A stretch of DNA of 64,000 nt, taken from positions 1 to 64,000 of the forward strand of contig CACHIV010000003.1 of assembly GCA_902579985.1 (NCBI GenBank), read 5' to 3'. The notes beneath the pieces are model-generated. The model was not told where the DNA came from. It saw nothing but the letters and a program-made list of their open reading frames with translations, and made no database searches. The stretch is from an uncultured Pelagibacteraceae bacterium (GTDB lineage: Bacteria; Pseudomonadota; Alphaproteobacteria; Pelagibacterales; Pelagibacteraceae). Positions within the stretch are counted from its first letter, which is position 1; the number at the start of each line of letters is the position of its first letter. Of the stretch, positions 34,291 through 44,060 are shown piece by piece. Position numbers and translations under genes: made by a program.

Positions 34291-35253
34291 TTAATAAAAT
34301 TCATGTAAATAACCTTTATTTTTAAGCGTAATTTCTAGGTTTTTATTGTTAACTATTGAAGGTTTTTTATTAATACTTTGAATCTTTCCAATATTGGTAA
34401 TCTTAATTCTATATTTTGAAGCAATATTTTTAATGATTCTTCTTTTATTTTTAGATGCAGTGAACAAAATTTGATAATCATCTCCATGTGAAATAAAATT
34501 AATCTTTTTTAATTTTTTTATTTTTATTATTTTTTTAAGATTATTAGATATTGGAATATATTCTAAGTTGAGTTTATATGAAAGTTTTTGATTATTAATC
34601 ATTTTTTCTAAATCGGTTACTAATCCATCTGAAATATCAATAGAAGTATTGGCAAAATTTTTTAATTTATCAACTAATTTGATTTGAATATCAGGCTTAT
34701 AATATTGATTTATAAAATAACTTTTTAGAGAATTATTGAAATTAATCTTATTTTTTAAAATTAATAATCCCATATAACTATCACCTAGATTTCCTGAAAC
34801 ATAAATATCATCATTAATTTTAGCTTTATTTCGATAAATAATATTATTTGAAATACCAATTGAAGTAATAGAAAAACTTAATTTATTTGAAAAAATTGTA
34901 TCACCACCACTTAAATAAATCTTATATTTATTTTGTTCTTCTTTTAAAGATTTTTTAATTTTTAATAAATTTGATTTAGAAAAACTTTTTTTATTACCTG
35001 ATGCAGAAATAAAATAATATTTTGGTTTAACACCTTTGGCAATGAGATCTGAAATTGATGCTCTTAATATTTTTTTAAAAACTAAATAAGGTTTTTTAAA
35101 ATTTATAAAATGATTACCTTCTAAGTAAGTATCTACAGAGACTACAAATTTATTTTTTTTATCAAAAAAAACATCGTCATTTAAATATAAAGAGTTTGAG
35201 TTTTTTTTTGAAAGTTTTTGAAAATAATTCTTAATTAATTCAAATTCATTCAT
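34291..35253 (-). CDS. thiL: Thiamine-monophosphate kinase
   Basis: A 320-aa ThiL enzyme phosphorylating thiamine-P to the diphosphate cofactor. Features: DDVFFDKKNKFVVSVDTYLEGNHF near the N terminus, AISDLIAKGVKPK-type motif (ASISDLIAKG), LSGGDTI, VSGNLGDSY, and DISDGLVTDLEKM. It overlaps nusB by 8 nt, the conserved nusB-thiL order at the end of the riboflavin cluster. Confidence 0.95.
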   Translation of the reverse strand: MNEFELIKNYFQKLSKKNSNSLYLNDDVFFDKKNKFVVSVDTYLEGNHFINFKKPYLVFKKILRASISDLIAKGVKPKYYFISASGNKKSFSKSNLLKIKKSLKEEQNKYKIYLSGGDTIFSNKLSFSITSIGISNNIIYRNKAKINDDIYVSGNLGDSYMGLLILKNKINFNNSLKSYFINQYYKPDIQIKLVDKLKNFANTSIDISDGLVTDLEKMINNQKLSYKLNLEYIPISNNLKKIIKIKKLKKINFISHGDDYQILFTASKNKRRIIKNIASKYRIKITNIGKIQSINKKPSIVNNKNLEITLKNKGYLHEFY

Positions 35254-35650
35254 TAGGTGTTCTTATTTTTTTTGATATTTTGTCTAAAATAGCATTCAAA
35301 AATTTAGTTTGCCCATCTTCTAAAAAAAAATTCGATGCATCAAGATATTCTTTAATGATTATTTTAGACGAAATTTTTGGCTTATATAAAAATTCGAATA
35401 TAGCTGACTTAATAATAATTTGAAAAACCTTATCTAAATTATTTAATTTTAAATCTTTATCTAAATGATTTTTAACTTCTTCTGTTATGATTTCATCTCT
35501 TTCAATAGTACCAAAGACAACATCTTTAATAAATTTTTTAAATCTATGTTTTTTGAAAATCAAATCTGTATCATTATTAAAAAAACTACCATACAACTTT
35601 TGTATAATTATAACTCTTGGATTCTGATTTGGATTATATTGAGTTTTCAT
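35246..35650 (-). CDS. nusB: Transcription antitermination factor NusB
   Basis: A 134-aa all-helical RNA-binding protein. It shows NPRVIIIQKLYGSFF at the N terminus, the FIKDVVFGTIERDEII helix, and KSAIFEFLYKPKISSKIIIKEYLDASNFF then FLNAILDKISK at the C terminus, all usual for NusB. It is 2 nt after ribH, the standard ribH-nusB neighbourhood. Acts in rRNA antitermination with S10. Confidence 0.9.
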   Translation of the reverse strand: MKTQYNPNQNPRVIIIQKLYGSFFNNDTDLIFKKHRFKKFIKDVVFGTIERDEIITEEVKNHLDKDLKLNNLDKVFQIIIKSAIFEFLYKPKISSKIIIKEYLDASNFFLEDGQTKFLNAILDKISKKIRTPNE

Positions 35651-35652
35651 TA

Positions 35653-36042
35653 TTATTTTAAGAGTACTGATATTGTAGCTTTTGCTGCTTCTATTCCTTT
35701 TGACTTAGATCTAACTTTTGCTTGCTTCATATTTAAACATGTAATTATACCATTACCAATAGGCTTTTTATTTTCTATTGAAAGTTTCATTATTGCATCT
35801 GTGGTTGCAGATGAAATAAAATCAAAATGAGGAGTTTCTCCTTTAATTACACAACCTAATGAGATAAAACCATCGTATTTTTTTATATTCCTTGATATAA
35901 CAACTGGTATTTCAAAAACACCTGGTACTTTAATTATTTTATATCTTGCTTTTTTATCTAAATAATTAATACAAGATTTAAGCATTTGGTTTGAAATCTC
36001 TCTATAGTAGTTAGCTATTATAATTAATATTTTTGGTTTCAT
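35653..36042 (-). CDS. ribH: 6,7-Dimethyl-8-ribityllumazine synthase
   Basis: A 129-aa lumazine synthase, slightly short. Key segments are VPGVFEIPVVIS, FISLGCVIKGETPHFDFISSATTDAIMKLS (catalytic His in THF-like PHFDF) and IGNGIITCLNMKQA. It overlaps the ribBA-like gene by 4 nt within the complete riboflavin operon. Confidence 0.95.
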   Translation of the reverse strand: MKPKILIIIANYYREISNQMLKSCINYLDKKARYKIIKVPGVFEIPVVISRNIKKYDGFISLGCVIKGETPHFDFISSATTDAIMKLSIENKKPIGNGIITCLNMKQAKVRSKSKGIEAAKATISVLLK

Positions 36043-37142
36043 TTTATAATTTCTTGTTTTGTTATTTTAATTCCATATCCATCTAAACCAACAACTTGTT
36101 TTCTAGATCTTGTTACTAATATCATATTTTTTATCTTTAAAGATTTTATTATTTGGGCACCTATACCATAATTTTTTATTAATTTATCTTTTCCTTTTTT
36201 ATAAAAATCTCTACTTTTATAGTCACGTAAAGTTTGAGTCACAGATTTTAAATTAGTATCTCTTATAAATATTAAAACACAATTATTATATCTTTTAAAA
36301 TATTTTAAAGTTTTGCTAAATGAATTTGGTAATTTTTCATTTAAAAGATAATTTTGAACAACATTTGATGAAATCACTCTAACTCGTGGCAATATTCCTT
36401 TTTTGATATTTCCCTTTATAAGAGCAAAATGTTCAGAGCCATCTAATAAATTTTCATATACTCTTATTAAATATTTTTTATCTTGTACTATTATATTTGT
36501 TTTTTTTTTAAGTTTAATAAGTTTTTCTTTTTTTAATCTATAAGAAATAAGATCATCGATTCTTCCAATCTTTAATTTATGTTTTTTGGCAAAATTGAAT
36601 AACTTTTCACCTTTTGCCATTGTGCCATCTTCATTCATAATTTCACAGATTACAGCAGACTCATTTTTTTTTGCTAATTTAGAGATATCTACTGAAGCTT
36701 CTGTATGACCAGCTCTTACAAGAACGCCTCCCTCTCTAGAAATGATAGGAAAAATATGCCCCGGTGACACAATTTCTTTTTTTTTTACATTTTTTTTAGT
36801 TGCAACTCTAATTGTTTTTGCCCTATCTTGCGCAGATATACCTGTTGTTATCCCTTTCTTGGCTTCAATCGAAACAGTAAAAGCTGTTTGGTTTCTAGAT
36901 TGATTAACTGGAGCCATATAGGATAAATCTAATTTTTTTGCCTGAACACTATTAAGTGTTAAGCAAATTAAGCCTCTTCCATATTTTGCCATGAAATTTA
37001 TTTTTTCAGAATTTACATCAGATGAGCAAAAAACTAAATCACCTTCATTTTCTCTATTCTCATCATCAACTAAAATATACATGCCTCCTTTTTTGGCAAC
37101 ATTTATAATTTTTTCTATTGGATAATAATTATTTTTTTTCAT
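36039..37142 (-). CDS. ribB: 3,4-Dihydroxy-2-butanone-4-phosphate synthase with degenerate RibA domain (RibBX type)
   Basis: A 367-aa protein. Residues about 1-205 are an intact RibB: VDDENRENEGDLVF metal/substrate loop, GRGLICL, and RAGHTEASVDISKLA. The C-terminal half has the length of GTP cyclohydrolase II but lacks its zinc cysteines and active motif: where RibA reads C-x10-C-x-C (DVFGSLRCDCG), this protein reads ISSNVVQNYLLN. The C-terminal half should therefore not make the pyrimidine precursor. This matches the RibBX fusion type described in Proteobacteria, and a true RibA must be encoded elsewhere. Confidence 0.88.
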   Translation of the reverse strand: MKKNNYYPIEKIINVAKKGGMYILVDDENRENEGDLVFCSSDVNSEKINFMAKYGRGLICLTLNSVQAKKLDLSYMAPVNQSRNQTAFTVSIEAKKGITTGISAQDRAKTIRVATKKNVKKKEIVSPGHIFPIISREGGVLVRAGHTEASVDISKLAKKNESAVICEIMNEDGTMAKGEKLFNFAKKHKLKIGRIDDLISYRLKKEKLIKLKKKTNIIVQDKKYLIRVYENLLDGSEHFALIKGNIKKGILPRVRVISSNVVQNYLLNEKLPNSFSKTLKYFKRYNNCVLIFIRDTNLKSVTQTLRDYKSRDFYKKGKDKLIKNYGIGAQIIKSLKIKNMILVTRSRKQVVGLDGYGIKITKQEIIK

Positions 37143-37722
37143 TAAAATAATTTTTAACGTATTTAGATAGTATATCTATCTCTATATTTACTAAGCTATT
37201 TTTTTTCAACAAAGATAAGTTTGTCATTCTAAATGTATGTGGAATAACCCATATTTGAAAACCTTTTTTTGTGACTTTTGATATTGTTAAGGAGATTCCA
37301 TTAACGCAAATAGAAGCCTTTTCTATTAAATTGACTCTTTCTTTTTTATCAATTTCAAAATCAAATAAATAGGATTTATCAATATTTTTTATATTTAAGA
37401 TTTTCCCTGAAGTATCAATATGACCCTGACAGATATGACCCGAAATTTTTTGACCATATTTTAAAGGTAATTCGAGATTAATTTTATCATTCAATTTTAA
37501 AAATTTAAATTTGGATCTTAGAATTGTTTCGTTTGAAAGATAGAATTCCATAATTTTATTTTGAATACTAATAAGTGTTAAACATACGCCATCACAGGAA
37601 ATTGAAATACCAATATCTTTATTAGTTAATCTTAATTTTGATTTAATAAAAATATTTTTTCCTTTAGATCTTTTTTGAATCTTTTTAATTATGCCTTGAT
37701 TATATATTATTCCATTAAACAT
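37129..37722 (-). CDS. ribE: Riboflavin synthase alpha chain
   Basis: A 197-aa enzyme made of two lumazine-binding barrels: MFNGII at the N terminus, then GVCLTLI and GQKISGHICQGHIDTSGKI in repeat 1-2, and ASICVNGISLTISKV with IPHTFRMTNLS in repeat 2. It overlaps the ribBX-like gene by 14 nt and is 2 nt from ribD. Confidence 0.95.
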   Translation of the reverse strand: MFNGIIYNQGIIKKIQKRSKGKNIFIKSKLRLTNKDIGISISCDGVCLTLISIQNKIMEFYLSNETILRSKFKFLKLNDKINLELPLKYGQKISGHICQGHIDTSGKILNIKNIDKSYLFDFEIDKKERVNLIEKASICVNGISLTISKVTKKGFQIWVIPHTFRMTNLSLLKKNSLVNIEIDILSKYVKNYFNEKK

Positions 37723-37724
37723 TT

Positions 37725-38828
37725 TTATTTCTTAAATATTGTTATTTTATCATTACCAAAGTTTAAATTAATTTTGGACTTTTTTTTATAGTTATTTATC
37801 AATGATTTAAAAAAATTAAATTCTTTATATTCTGTTAATTTAGGTAATTTTTTTGGGCTTTTAAATAAATAAAATTGATTAAATAATCTATTTTGTAAAA
37901 TATTTTTAGATAAATTATTTCCACCTTCAACTAACAAATTTCTACAACCTAAATTGTAAAGTTTTTTTAATACTAATTTAAAATCAAAATATTTGTTTTT
38001 ATTTAATTTAAGTTTTATTAAGAAAAACCCTTTTTTTTTAAAAAGTAAAACTTTAGATTTTTCGGCTTTATTATAAAAAATAATTGTATCTTTATTTTTA
38101 GCTGTTTTAAAAATATATGAATTAATTTTCATTTTTAAACTTTTATCTATAATAATCCTTCTAGGTGATTTATCTAACCCGATGATCCTACAATTTAATT
38201 TTGGATTATCATTATTTAAAGTTTTATAAGATATTAATATTGAGTCATTTTTATACCTCAATAAATGTGTTAATTTATCCGAATACTTATCAGTAATTTT
38301 TTTATTATTTTTACTATAAATTAAATTATTTTTTGAAACAGCAATTTTGCCCGTTACATAAGGTAATTTTTTTTTCTTATTATAAAAATATGGTTTATAA
38401 AATTCTTTTATCTCTTTTTTAATAAGTCCCTTTTTAACAATTATATTATTTGATTTTAATATATTAAAGCTTTTACCTTTTACTTTTGAGTCAATATCAT
38501 CAATTGAATAAATAACCTCTCTAATTTTACTTTTAATAATAGCTTTAGTACATGGAGGTGTATGTCCATAATGATTACATGGTTCTAATGTTATATACAT
38601 TTTGGAATCCTTTAAATCTTCATGGGAGTTTCTTATTGCATTATATTCGGAGTGCGGTCTACCATTATAACTAGTTTGACCAATTGAAATGATTCTATCT
38701 TTTTTTACTATTATAGAGCCTACTGATGGATTTGTTCCTGTTAAACCGTGCCGTGCACTTGCAAGATCTAATGCAAGCTTCATATATTGAGAGTCTTTTT
38801 TTGAAAATTTATCTTTTTTTGTGGACAT
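37725..38828 (-). CDS. ribD: Bifunctional pyrimidine deaminase/reductase RibD
   Basis: A 367-aa protein. The N-terminal deaminase has the zinc motif HSEYNAI with [19 protein letters not shown]. The C-terminal reductase domain (about 150-367) includes [10 protein letters not shown] and LLVEGGNNL for NADPH/substrate binding. It overlaps nrdR by 20 nt. With ribE, ribBX and ribH it covers the pathway except GTP cyclohydrolase II. Confidence 0.95.
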   Translation of the reverse strand: MSTKKDKFSKKDSQYMKLALDLASARHGLTGTNPSVGSIIVKKDRIISIGQTSYNGRPHSEYNAIRNSHEDLKDSKMYITLEPCNHYGHTPPCTKAIIKSKIREVIYSIDDIDSKVKGKSFNILKSNNIIVKKGLIKKEIKEFYKPYFYNKKKKLPYVTGKIAVSKNNLIYSKNNKKITDKYSDKLTHLLRYKNDSILISYKTLNNDNPKLNCRIIGLDKSPRRIIIDKSLKMKINSYIFKTAKNKDTIIFYNKAEKSKVLLFKKKGFFLIKLKLNKNKYFDFKLVLKKLYNLGCRNLLVEGGNNLSKNILQNRLFNQFYLFKSPKKLPKLTEYKEFNFFKSLINNYKKKSKINLNFGNDKITIFKK

Positions 38829-39267
38829 CTAATTTGTCGACAAATTGTACAAAATCTTTTTCTTCTCTAAAATTCCTATAAACTGATGCGAATCTAACAT
38901 ATGCTACAGGATCAAGATCTTTCAAACCTTCCATAACCATAGTTCCAATTGTATTTGTAGAAATTTCACTTTGTCCAAGTTCTTCTAAAGCTCTTGATAT
39001 TTTACTAATAAATTTTTCTGCTGTTTCTGTATCTATTGGTCTTTTTTTTAGAGCGATATATACAGATTTTGATAATTTATCTCTATCAAAAGAAGATTTT
39101 CTTCCATTTTTTTTAACCACCATTATTTCTCTGAATTGTACTCTTTCAAAAGTAGTAAATCTTGCTCCACATGTGCATAATCTTCTTCTACGAATAGCTG
39201 TACCATCTTCTGTTGGTCTAGAGTCGACAACAGAGGTCTCACCTTTTTTACATATTGAACAAATCAT
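38809..39267 (-). CDS. nrdR: Transcriptional repressor NrdR
   Basis: A 152-aa repressor of ribonucleotide reductase genes: zinc ribbon (about 1-45), then an ATP-cone domain ([19 protein letters not shown]). The first knuckle is normal (CSIC), but the second reads [16 protein letters not shown], i.e. Cys-x-Cys where NrdR proteins have Cys-x-x-Cys, one residue shorter. The DNA at 39170-39185 supports the reading. It lies between glyA and ribD, the conserved alphaproteobacterial order. Confidence 0.93.
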   Translation of the reverse strand: MICSICKKGETSVVDSRPTEDGTAIRRRRLCTCGARFTTFERVQFREIMVVKKNGRKSSFDRDKLSKSVYIALKKRPIDTETAEKFISKISRALEELGQSEISTNTIGTMVMEGLKDLDPVAYVRFASVYRNFREEKDFVQFVDKLDVHKKR

Positions 39268-40578
39268 TTATTTCAAATTTTTATATATTGGAAAAGAAGA
39301 AGTTAATTTAATAACTTCATTTTTAACTTCATTTTCAATTTTACTATTATCATTAGGATTTTCAGACAATCCTTTTATAACTTTAGTTATTAGTTCTCCA
39401 ACTTTTTGAAATTCTTTTAAACCAAATCCTCTAGTAGTTGCTGCTTGTGTTCCAAGTCTTATACCTGAAGTAATCATAGGTTTTTCTGTATCAAATGGTA
39501 TGCCATTTTTATTACAAGTTATATTTGCATTTGAAAGGCTTTCTGATGCAAGATTACCTTTTACATTATATGGTCTTAAGTCTACTAACATCAAATGAGT
39601 ATCAGTACCACCAGAATAGATTTTAAATCCATTGTTTTTAAGTGTTTCAGATAAAATTTTAGCATTCGCGATAACAGATTTTATATAATCTTTAAACTCA
39701 GGTCTTAAAGCTTCTAAAAAACCCGCAGCTTTTGCAGCAATTACATGCATTAATGGTCCACCTTGATAGCCTGGAAAAACAGCTGTATTAAATTTTTTTG
39801 CCAAGTCTTCATAATTTGTTAAAATGATTCCACCTCTTGCACTTCTAAAAACTTTATGAGTTGTTGAAGTAACTACATGAGCATATTCACATGGATTTGG
39901 ATAACCTTTTCCAGCGACCAAACCTGAAAAATGTGCCATATCTACCATAAGATAAGCACCAACTTTATCAGCTATTTCTCTGAATCTTTTAAAATCTATT
40001 ATTCTAGAATATGCACTACCACCAGCAATTATAAGTTTAGGTTTATGTTCTAAAGCAAGTTTCTCTACTTTGTCATAATCTATAAGCTCAGTCTCTTTAT
40101 CTACATCATATCCAATTGCATTAAACCATTTACCTGACATTGAAATTTTTAATCCGTGAGTAATATGACCCCCAGAATTCAAACTCATTCCAAGAAAAGT
40201 ATCACCAGGATTTAATAATGCTAAAAATACAGCTCCATTCGCTTGTGCACCTGAATGAGGTTGAGCATTTGCAAATTTGCAATCAAATATTTTTTTTAAT
40301 CTATCAATTGCTAAATTTTCAGCCACATCAACATATTCACACCCATTGTAATATCTTTTACCTGGATATCCTTCAGCATATTTATTAGTTAAAACAGATC
40401 CTTGGGCTTCTAAAACAGCTTGAGAAACAATATTTTCAGAAGCAATTAATTCAATATGCTGTTGCTGTCTTTTTAATTCTTTACTTATTGCTTTATATAA
40501 ATCAGGGTCAGCTTTAGATAAGCTATCTTCAAAAAAACTTTTGTATTGGTCATTAATATAGTTGTTTTCACTAGACAT
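39268..40578 (-). CDS. glyA: Serine hydroxymethyltransferase
   Basis: A 436-aa PLP enzyme interconverting serine and glycine with C1-THF. Diagnostic are [37 protein letters not shown], and the Schiff-base lysine in [16 protein letters not shown]. It lies 2 nt after rpiB and abuts nrdR. It links the sarcosine-derived glycine/C1 flux to serine and nucleotide synthesis. Confidence 0.98.
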   Translation of the reverse strand: MSSENNYINDQYKSFFEDSLSKADPDLYKAISKELKRQQQHIELIASENIVSQAVLEAQGSVLTNKYAEGYPGKRYYNGCEYVDVAENLAIDRLKKIFDCKFANAQPHSGAQANGAVFLALLNPGDTFLGMSLNSGGHITHGLKISMSGKWFNAIGYDVDKETELIDYDKVEKLALEHKPKLIIAGGSAYSRIIDFKRFREIADKVGAYLMVDMAHFSGLVAGKGYPNPCEYAHVVTSTTHKVFRSARGGIILTNYEDLAKKFNTAVFPGYQGGPLMHVIAAKAAGFLEALRPEFKDYIKSVIANAKILSETLKNNGFKIYSGGTDTHLMLVDLRPYNVKGNLASESLSNANITCNKNGIPFDTEKPMITSGIRLGTQAATTRGFGLKEFQKVGELITKVIKGLSENPNDNSKIENEVKNEVIKLTSSFPIYKNLK

Positions 40579-40580
40579 AA

Positions 40581-41006
40581 TTAAATTTTTTTAATTCGTT
40601 TTATATGTCTACCACCTTCAAATTCAGTGCTTAAAAAAATGCTAACACATTTTAAAGCAATATTTTTAGATAATAGCCTTGATCCCAATGTAATGATATT
40701 TGCGTTATTATGCAATCTTGATAATTTAGTCGATTTTAAATTAAAACACTGAGCTGCACGTATATTTTTATGCTTATTTGCGGCCATATTCATACCAGTT
40801 CCAGATCCACAAACTAGTATTCCAACATGATTTTTATTTTTTTTTACTCTTTTTGCTACTTTGTGGGCATAATCTGGATAATCAACTTTTTTATCATTTT
40901 CTGGTCCTAGATCATTATAGCTAATTTTTTTTTTGTTGAAGTAGTCTTTAATTAATTCTTTTAATTTATAACCTGCGTGATCTGATGAAATAAATATTTT
41001 TTTCAA
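40581..41006 (-). CDS. rpiB: Ribose-5-phosphate isomerase B
   Basis: A 141-aa RpiB/LacAB family isomerase. Motifs: [17 protein letters not shown] near the N terminus, [17 protein letters not shown] with the active-site Cys, and RAAQC. It lies one base from the dioxygenase-like gene upstream and is followed by glyA, a common alphaproteobacterial pair. Confidence 0.95.
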   Translation of the reverse strand: MKKIFISSDHAGYKLKELIKDYFNKKKISYNDLGPENDKKVDYPDYAHKVAKRVKKNKNHVGILVCGSGTGMNMAANKHKNIRAAQCFNLKSTKLSRLHNNANIITLGSRLLSKNIALKCVSIFLSTEFEGGRHIKRIKKI

Positions 41007-41007
41007 A

Positions 41008-41649
41008 TTAATTAAATCTATAATCTAAAACACATGCAACTAAGTGAATTCTATTTTCCTCTCCACCATTAAATGCATTATGATATTTTGTATTATTTGT
41101 GATCCAAACTGACCCGTCTGCAGGCAAATGTTTAGCCACATTGTCAATAACCATTAAACAACCTGGATTTGAAATTATAGGTATGTGTAATCTTGGTTCA
41201 GGGTCTCTATGCCAACTTAAAGTTGATCTAGGTTCTTTTAATAAAATTCTAACTCTACCCAATTTGTATTTTGATGAAAGTACATCGTATACTTCTTTAA
41301 AATATGTATTTTCATAATCTGGAATAAATTCAGAGTAAGCAGCTTCGTCAATCATTACGTCTCTTGTGACTTCTTGACCTGATTTATCTGGCTTAGTCCA
41401 ATAAACACCTCTGGCTTTATTTCCTTTTACAGAATCTGGATCTCCAGGTATTCTTGTTAAAGATATAGCTCCAAAGTGTGCTATTCCACCACCATCATCA
41501 AATTTCTTAGTTTTAATTATTTGATTGTAAGCTTCTTGTAACTTATCAATATCAAATTTTATGTCTTGTTTTTGAAAATCACTAAAATCTAAAATTCTTT
41601 CCTCTTTTTTCGAATTTAGTTCTATAATTTTTGTACTATCTGTTTTCAT
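41008..41649 (-). CDS. Aspartyl/asparaginyl beta-hydroxylase-like 2OG-Fe(II) dioxygenase
   Basis: A 213-aa protein of the Asp/Asn beta-hydroxylase (cupin-like) fold. The iron ligands are the H-x-D of LSWHRDPEPRLHIPI (about 146-152) and a later His in TKYHNAFNGGEE, followed by NRIHLVACVLD. No signal peptide, so it is cytoplasmic. The substrate is unknown; bacterial relatives hydroxylate aspartyl residues or free amino acids/lipids. It is the first gene of the rpiB-glyA operon and is divergent from hemB. Confidence 0.78.
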   Translation of the reverse strand: MKTDSTKIIELNSKKEERILDFSDFQKQDIKFDIDKLQEAYNQIIKTKKFDDGGGIAHFGAISLTRIPGDPDSVKGNKARGVYWTKPDKSGQEVTRDVMIDEAAYSEFIPDYENTYFKEVYDVLSSKYKLGRVRILLKEPRSTLSWHRDPEPRLHIPIISNPGCLMVIDNVAKHLPADGSVWITNNTKYHNAFNGGEENRIHLVACVLDYRFN

Positions 41650-41683
41650 ACGATTGTTTTGTACTTATTTTAATATATATTTG

Positions 41684-41689
41684 TATAAT
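41684..41689 (+). promoter_or_regulatory. -10 box of hemB
   Basis: A perfect TATAAT at 41684-41689, preceded by TTG, lies 34 nt before the hemB ATG in the 73-nt divergent spacer. A weak TTGTAC is 19 nt upstream. Confidence 0.45.
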
Positions 41690-41722
41690 ACTTTTGTCGC
41701 ATTTTAAAAATATATAAAAAAT

Positions 41723-42712
41723 ATGATTATAGGAAAATACCCTAATTTAAGACTAAGAAGAAGTAGAAAAAATGACTGGTCTAGAAGATTAATTCAAGAA
41801 AATAGCCTCTCTCCAAGTGACTTTATATTGCCTATTTTTTTGATTGATGGAAAAAATACAAAACAGTCAATTAAAACAATGCCTGAGGTATATAGATACA
41901 CTATAGATAAACTTGGTATTATAATAGATAAAGCAATTAAAAATAAAATACCTTTAGTATCATTATTTCCTTACACAAAAAATAAAATAAAAAACAATCT
42001 AGGCACTGAAGCTTTAAATGAAGATAATTTAGTTTGTAAAGCCATTCGATACATTAAAAAAAGATACAAAAATCAAATAGGAATTATGTGTGATGTAGCT
42101 TTAGATCCATATACATCTCATGGACATGATGGATTATTAAAATCCGGTTATGTTATAAATGATGAAACAATAGAAGTTCTTATTAATCAATCACTACTTC
42201 AAGCAGAAATGGGATGTGATGTTCTCGCACCGTCAGATATGATGGATGGAAGAATTGGAAGAATTAGAAAAGCTCTCGATAAACAAAATTATCAAATGGT
42301 TCAAATACTTTCTTATGCTGTAAAGTATGCATCAAATTTTTATGGACCCTTTAGAGATGCCGTTGGTTCACGTGGTTTATTAAAAGGTAATAAAAAAAAT
42401 TATCAAATGGATTTTAGAAATACGAATGAAGCAATAAGAGAAGTTGCATTAGACATAAAGGAGGGCGCAGATATGGTTATGGTTAAACCTGGAATGCCTT
42501 ATTTAGATATAATTAAGACCGTAAAAGATAATTTTAAGATACCAGTTTTGGCTTATCAAGTATCGGGTGAATATAGTATCATTTCTAATAGTATAAAAAA
42601 TAAAATAATTAATGAAAATGCAGTTTTAGAGAGTTTAATTGCCCTTAAAAGAGCGGGAGCCAATGCAATAGTAAGTTATTACGCTGACAGAATAGATAAA
42701 TTAATAAAATAA
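41723..42712 (+). CDS. hemB: Porphobilinogen synthase (delta-aminolevulinate dehydratase)
   Basis: A 329-aa enzyme condensing two ALA molecules for heme synthesis. Active-site lysines are in VAPSDMMDGRIGRIR-neighbouring and VMVKPGMPYLDI segments. The metal site reads MCDVALDPYTSHGHDG, with Asp/Ala in place of the zinc cysteines, so it is the Mg-type/alphaproteobacterial form, not the zinc enzyme. It is monocistronic, convergent with recO. Confidence 0.96.
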   Translation: MIIGKYPNLRLRRSRKNDWSRRLIQENSLSPSDFILPIFLIDGKNTKQSIKTMPEVYRYTIDKLGIIIDKAIKNKIPLVSLFPYTKNKIKNNLGTEALNEDNLVCKAIRYIKKRYKNQIGIMCDVALDPYTSHGHDGLLKSGYVINDETIEVLINQSLLQAEMGCDVLAPSDMMDGRIGRIRKALDKQNYQMVQILSYAVKYASNFYGPFRDAVGSRGLLKGNKKNYQMDFRNTNEAIREVALDIKEGADMVMVKPGMPYLDIIKTVKDNFKIPVLAYQVSGEYSIISNSIKNKIINENAVLESLIALKRAGANAIVSYYADRIDKLIK

Positions 42713-42714
42713 TT

Positions 42715-43395
42715 TTATTTTATCAAATTGACCAAGTTAGATCGTGAAGTAGGAAGATTTAAATTATTGGGTTTTAAAATAGTTTTTTCAAGATAGTCAC
42801 TAACAAGTTTAAGTCCTTTAATTAAATTTTCAGAGTCTACATTTTTATCATTTTGATCTATTAAGAAATTTGGAACAATCTTTTTTTCAAATGAAGATGA
42901 TACAAAATAACGAATTTTTCCATTAATTAACTCTTTTTTAACCAAATTATCAAGTTCTAGATCATAACCTAACAATTTTAATAATTCTAATTCCCAAAAA
43001 ATATAGTTTTTAATCCAATCATCTGAAATAAGAATTCTAAAAAATTTATCAATTAAAAAAAATATTTCTCTATTAGATTGAGCTTCTGCAGTTAATAGTT
43101 TTATCAAATTCATCGCTGATGAAATGCATGATAATTTTTGATTATCATCAAAATAAAGTGGAGTAAGAGCTTCTAAAATTTCTATTTTAAAATAACCAAT
43201 CTGAGTCGAGCTTTTTGAATTGTAACTTACATATATTTTATTACCTATTTGTAAATAATTTTTATTCTTTTTTGAGGTACCACCAAAAATTATACCTGAT
43301 ATTTTTCCATAGTTTTCTGTAAAAAATTCAGCGATTATAGAATTTTCACTATATCGATTTTTAGAAATCAAATATGCATTATCATCCCAATTCAT
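42715..43395 (-). CDS. recO: DNA repair protein RecO
   Basis: A 226-aa RecO protein of the RecFOR pathway. The N-terminal OB domain begins WDDNAYLISKNRYSENSIIAEFFTENYG-like (first part shown: DNAYLISKNRYSENS) and GIIFGGTSKK; the helical domain has FFLIDKFFRIL and ELELLKLLGYDLEL. It lacks the zinc cysteines of many RecO proteins. It overlaps rnc by 4 nt; the era gene usually found between rnc and recO is missing. Confidence 0.9.
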   Translation of the reverse strand: MNWDDNAYLISKNRYSENSIIAEFFTENYGKISGIIFGGTSKKNKNYLQIGNKIYVSYNSKSSTQIGYFKIEILEALTPLYFDDNQKLSCISSAMNLIKLLTAEAQSNREIFFLIDKFFRILISDDWIKNYIFWELELLKLLGYDLELDNLVKKELINGKIRYFVSSSFEKKIVPNFLIDQNDKNVDSENLIKGLKLVSDYLEKTILKPNNLNLPTSRSNLVNLIK

Positions 43396-44060
43396 TTTAT
43401 TAGAATGCTTTCAAGACATAAAGAGGCAGCATTTTGTTCTGCATCTTTTTTTGATTTACCTTCAGCAATAAAAAATTTAGTATCTTTTAATTTAACTGCA
43501 ATTCTAAATAATGGTTTATGTTTAGGTCCAGTATTGGATATTAACTTATAAATTGGTAATACCTTGTAAACTTTTAAAGAATGTTCTTGTAATTTTGTTT
43601 TAGCATCAATCTGAGTTATAATACTAGCTTTAATATGATCATTCCATAATCTTAATATTAATTTTTCACAAATATAATATCCTTTATCGAGATAAATAGC
43701 TCCAATTAATGCTTCTAAGCAATCTGCTATAACTTTATCTTCTATTATTATGTTTTTATTTTTTGGATTAAAAACTAATATATATTTTTCTAAATGAATT
43801 TTTTTTGCAATTTCTAAACATTTTTTTTTATTTACTAACGAAGCAAATTTTTTATCAAGTATTCCTTCTTTTTCATCTGGATATATTTCAAGTAATTTTT
43901 TGGCAATAACAAGTCCTAAAACTCTATCACCTAGAAATTCTATTTTTTCATTATTATTTTTTGAGTCATAACTTTTATGAGTTAGGCTTTTGATTAAAAT
44001 TTTTTTATCAGTAAATTTAATCTTTAATATTTTTTCAAGATTTAAAGGATTAATTTTCAT
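43392..44060 (-). CDS. rnc: Ribonuclease III
   Basis: A 222-aa double-strand-specific RNase. The signature NEKIEFLGDRVLGLVIAKKL and the second catalytic acidic site in DCLEALIGAIYLDKG are present; a double-stranded RNA-binding domain occupies about 150-222 (KLQEHSLKV, GKSKKDAEQNAAS). It shares one base with lepB upstream. Confidence 0.96.
   Translation of the reverse strand: MKINPLNLEKILKIKFTDKKILIKSLTHKSYDSKNNNEKIEFLGDRVLGLVIAKKLLEIYPDEKEGILDKKFASLVNKKKCLEIAKKIHLEKYILVFNPKNKNIIIEDKVIADCLEALIGAIYLDKGYYICEKLILRLWNDHIKASIITQIDAKTKLQEHSLKVYKVLPIYKLISNTGPKHKPLFRIAVKLKDTKFFIAEGKSKKDAEQNAASLCLESILIK

Noticed and set aside
35465..35830. A 121-aa plus-strand frame across nusB and ribH
   Set aside because: Antisense shadow of two well-supported genes, rich in Phe and Ile from reversed A/T codons.
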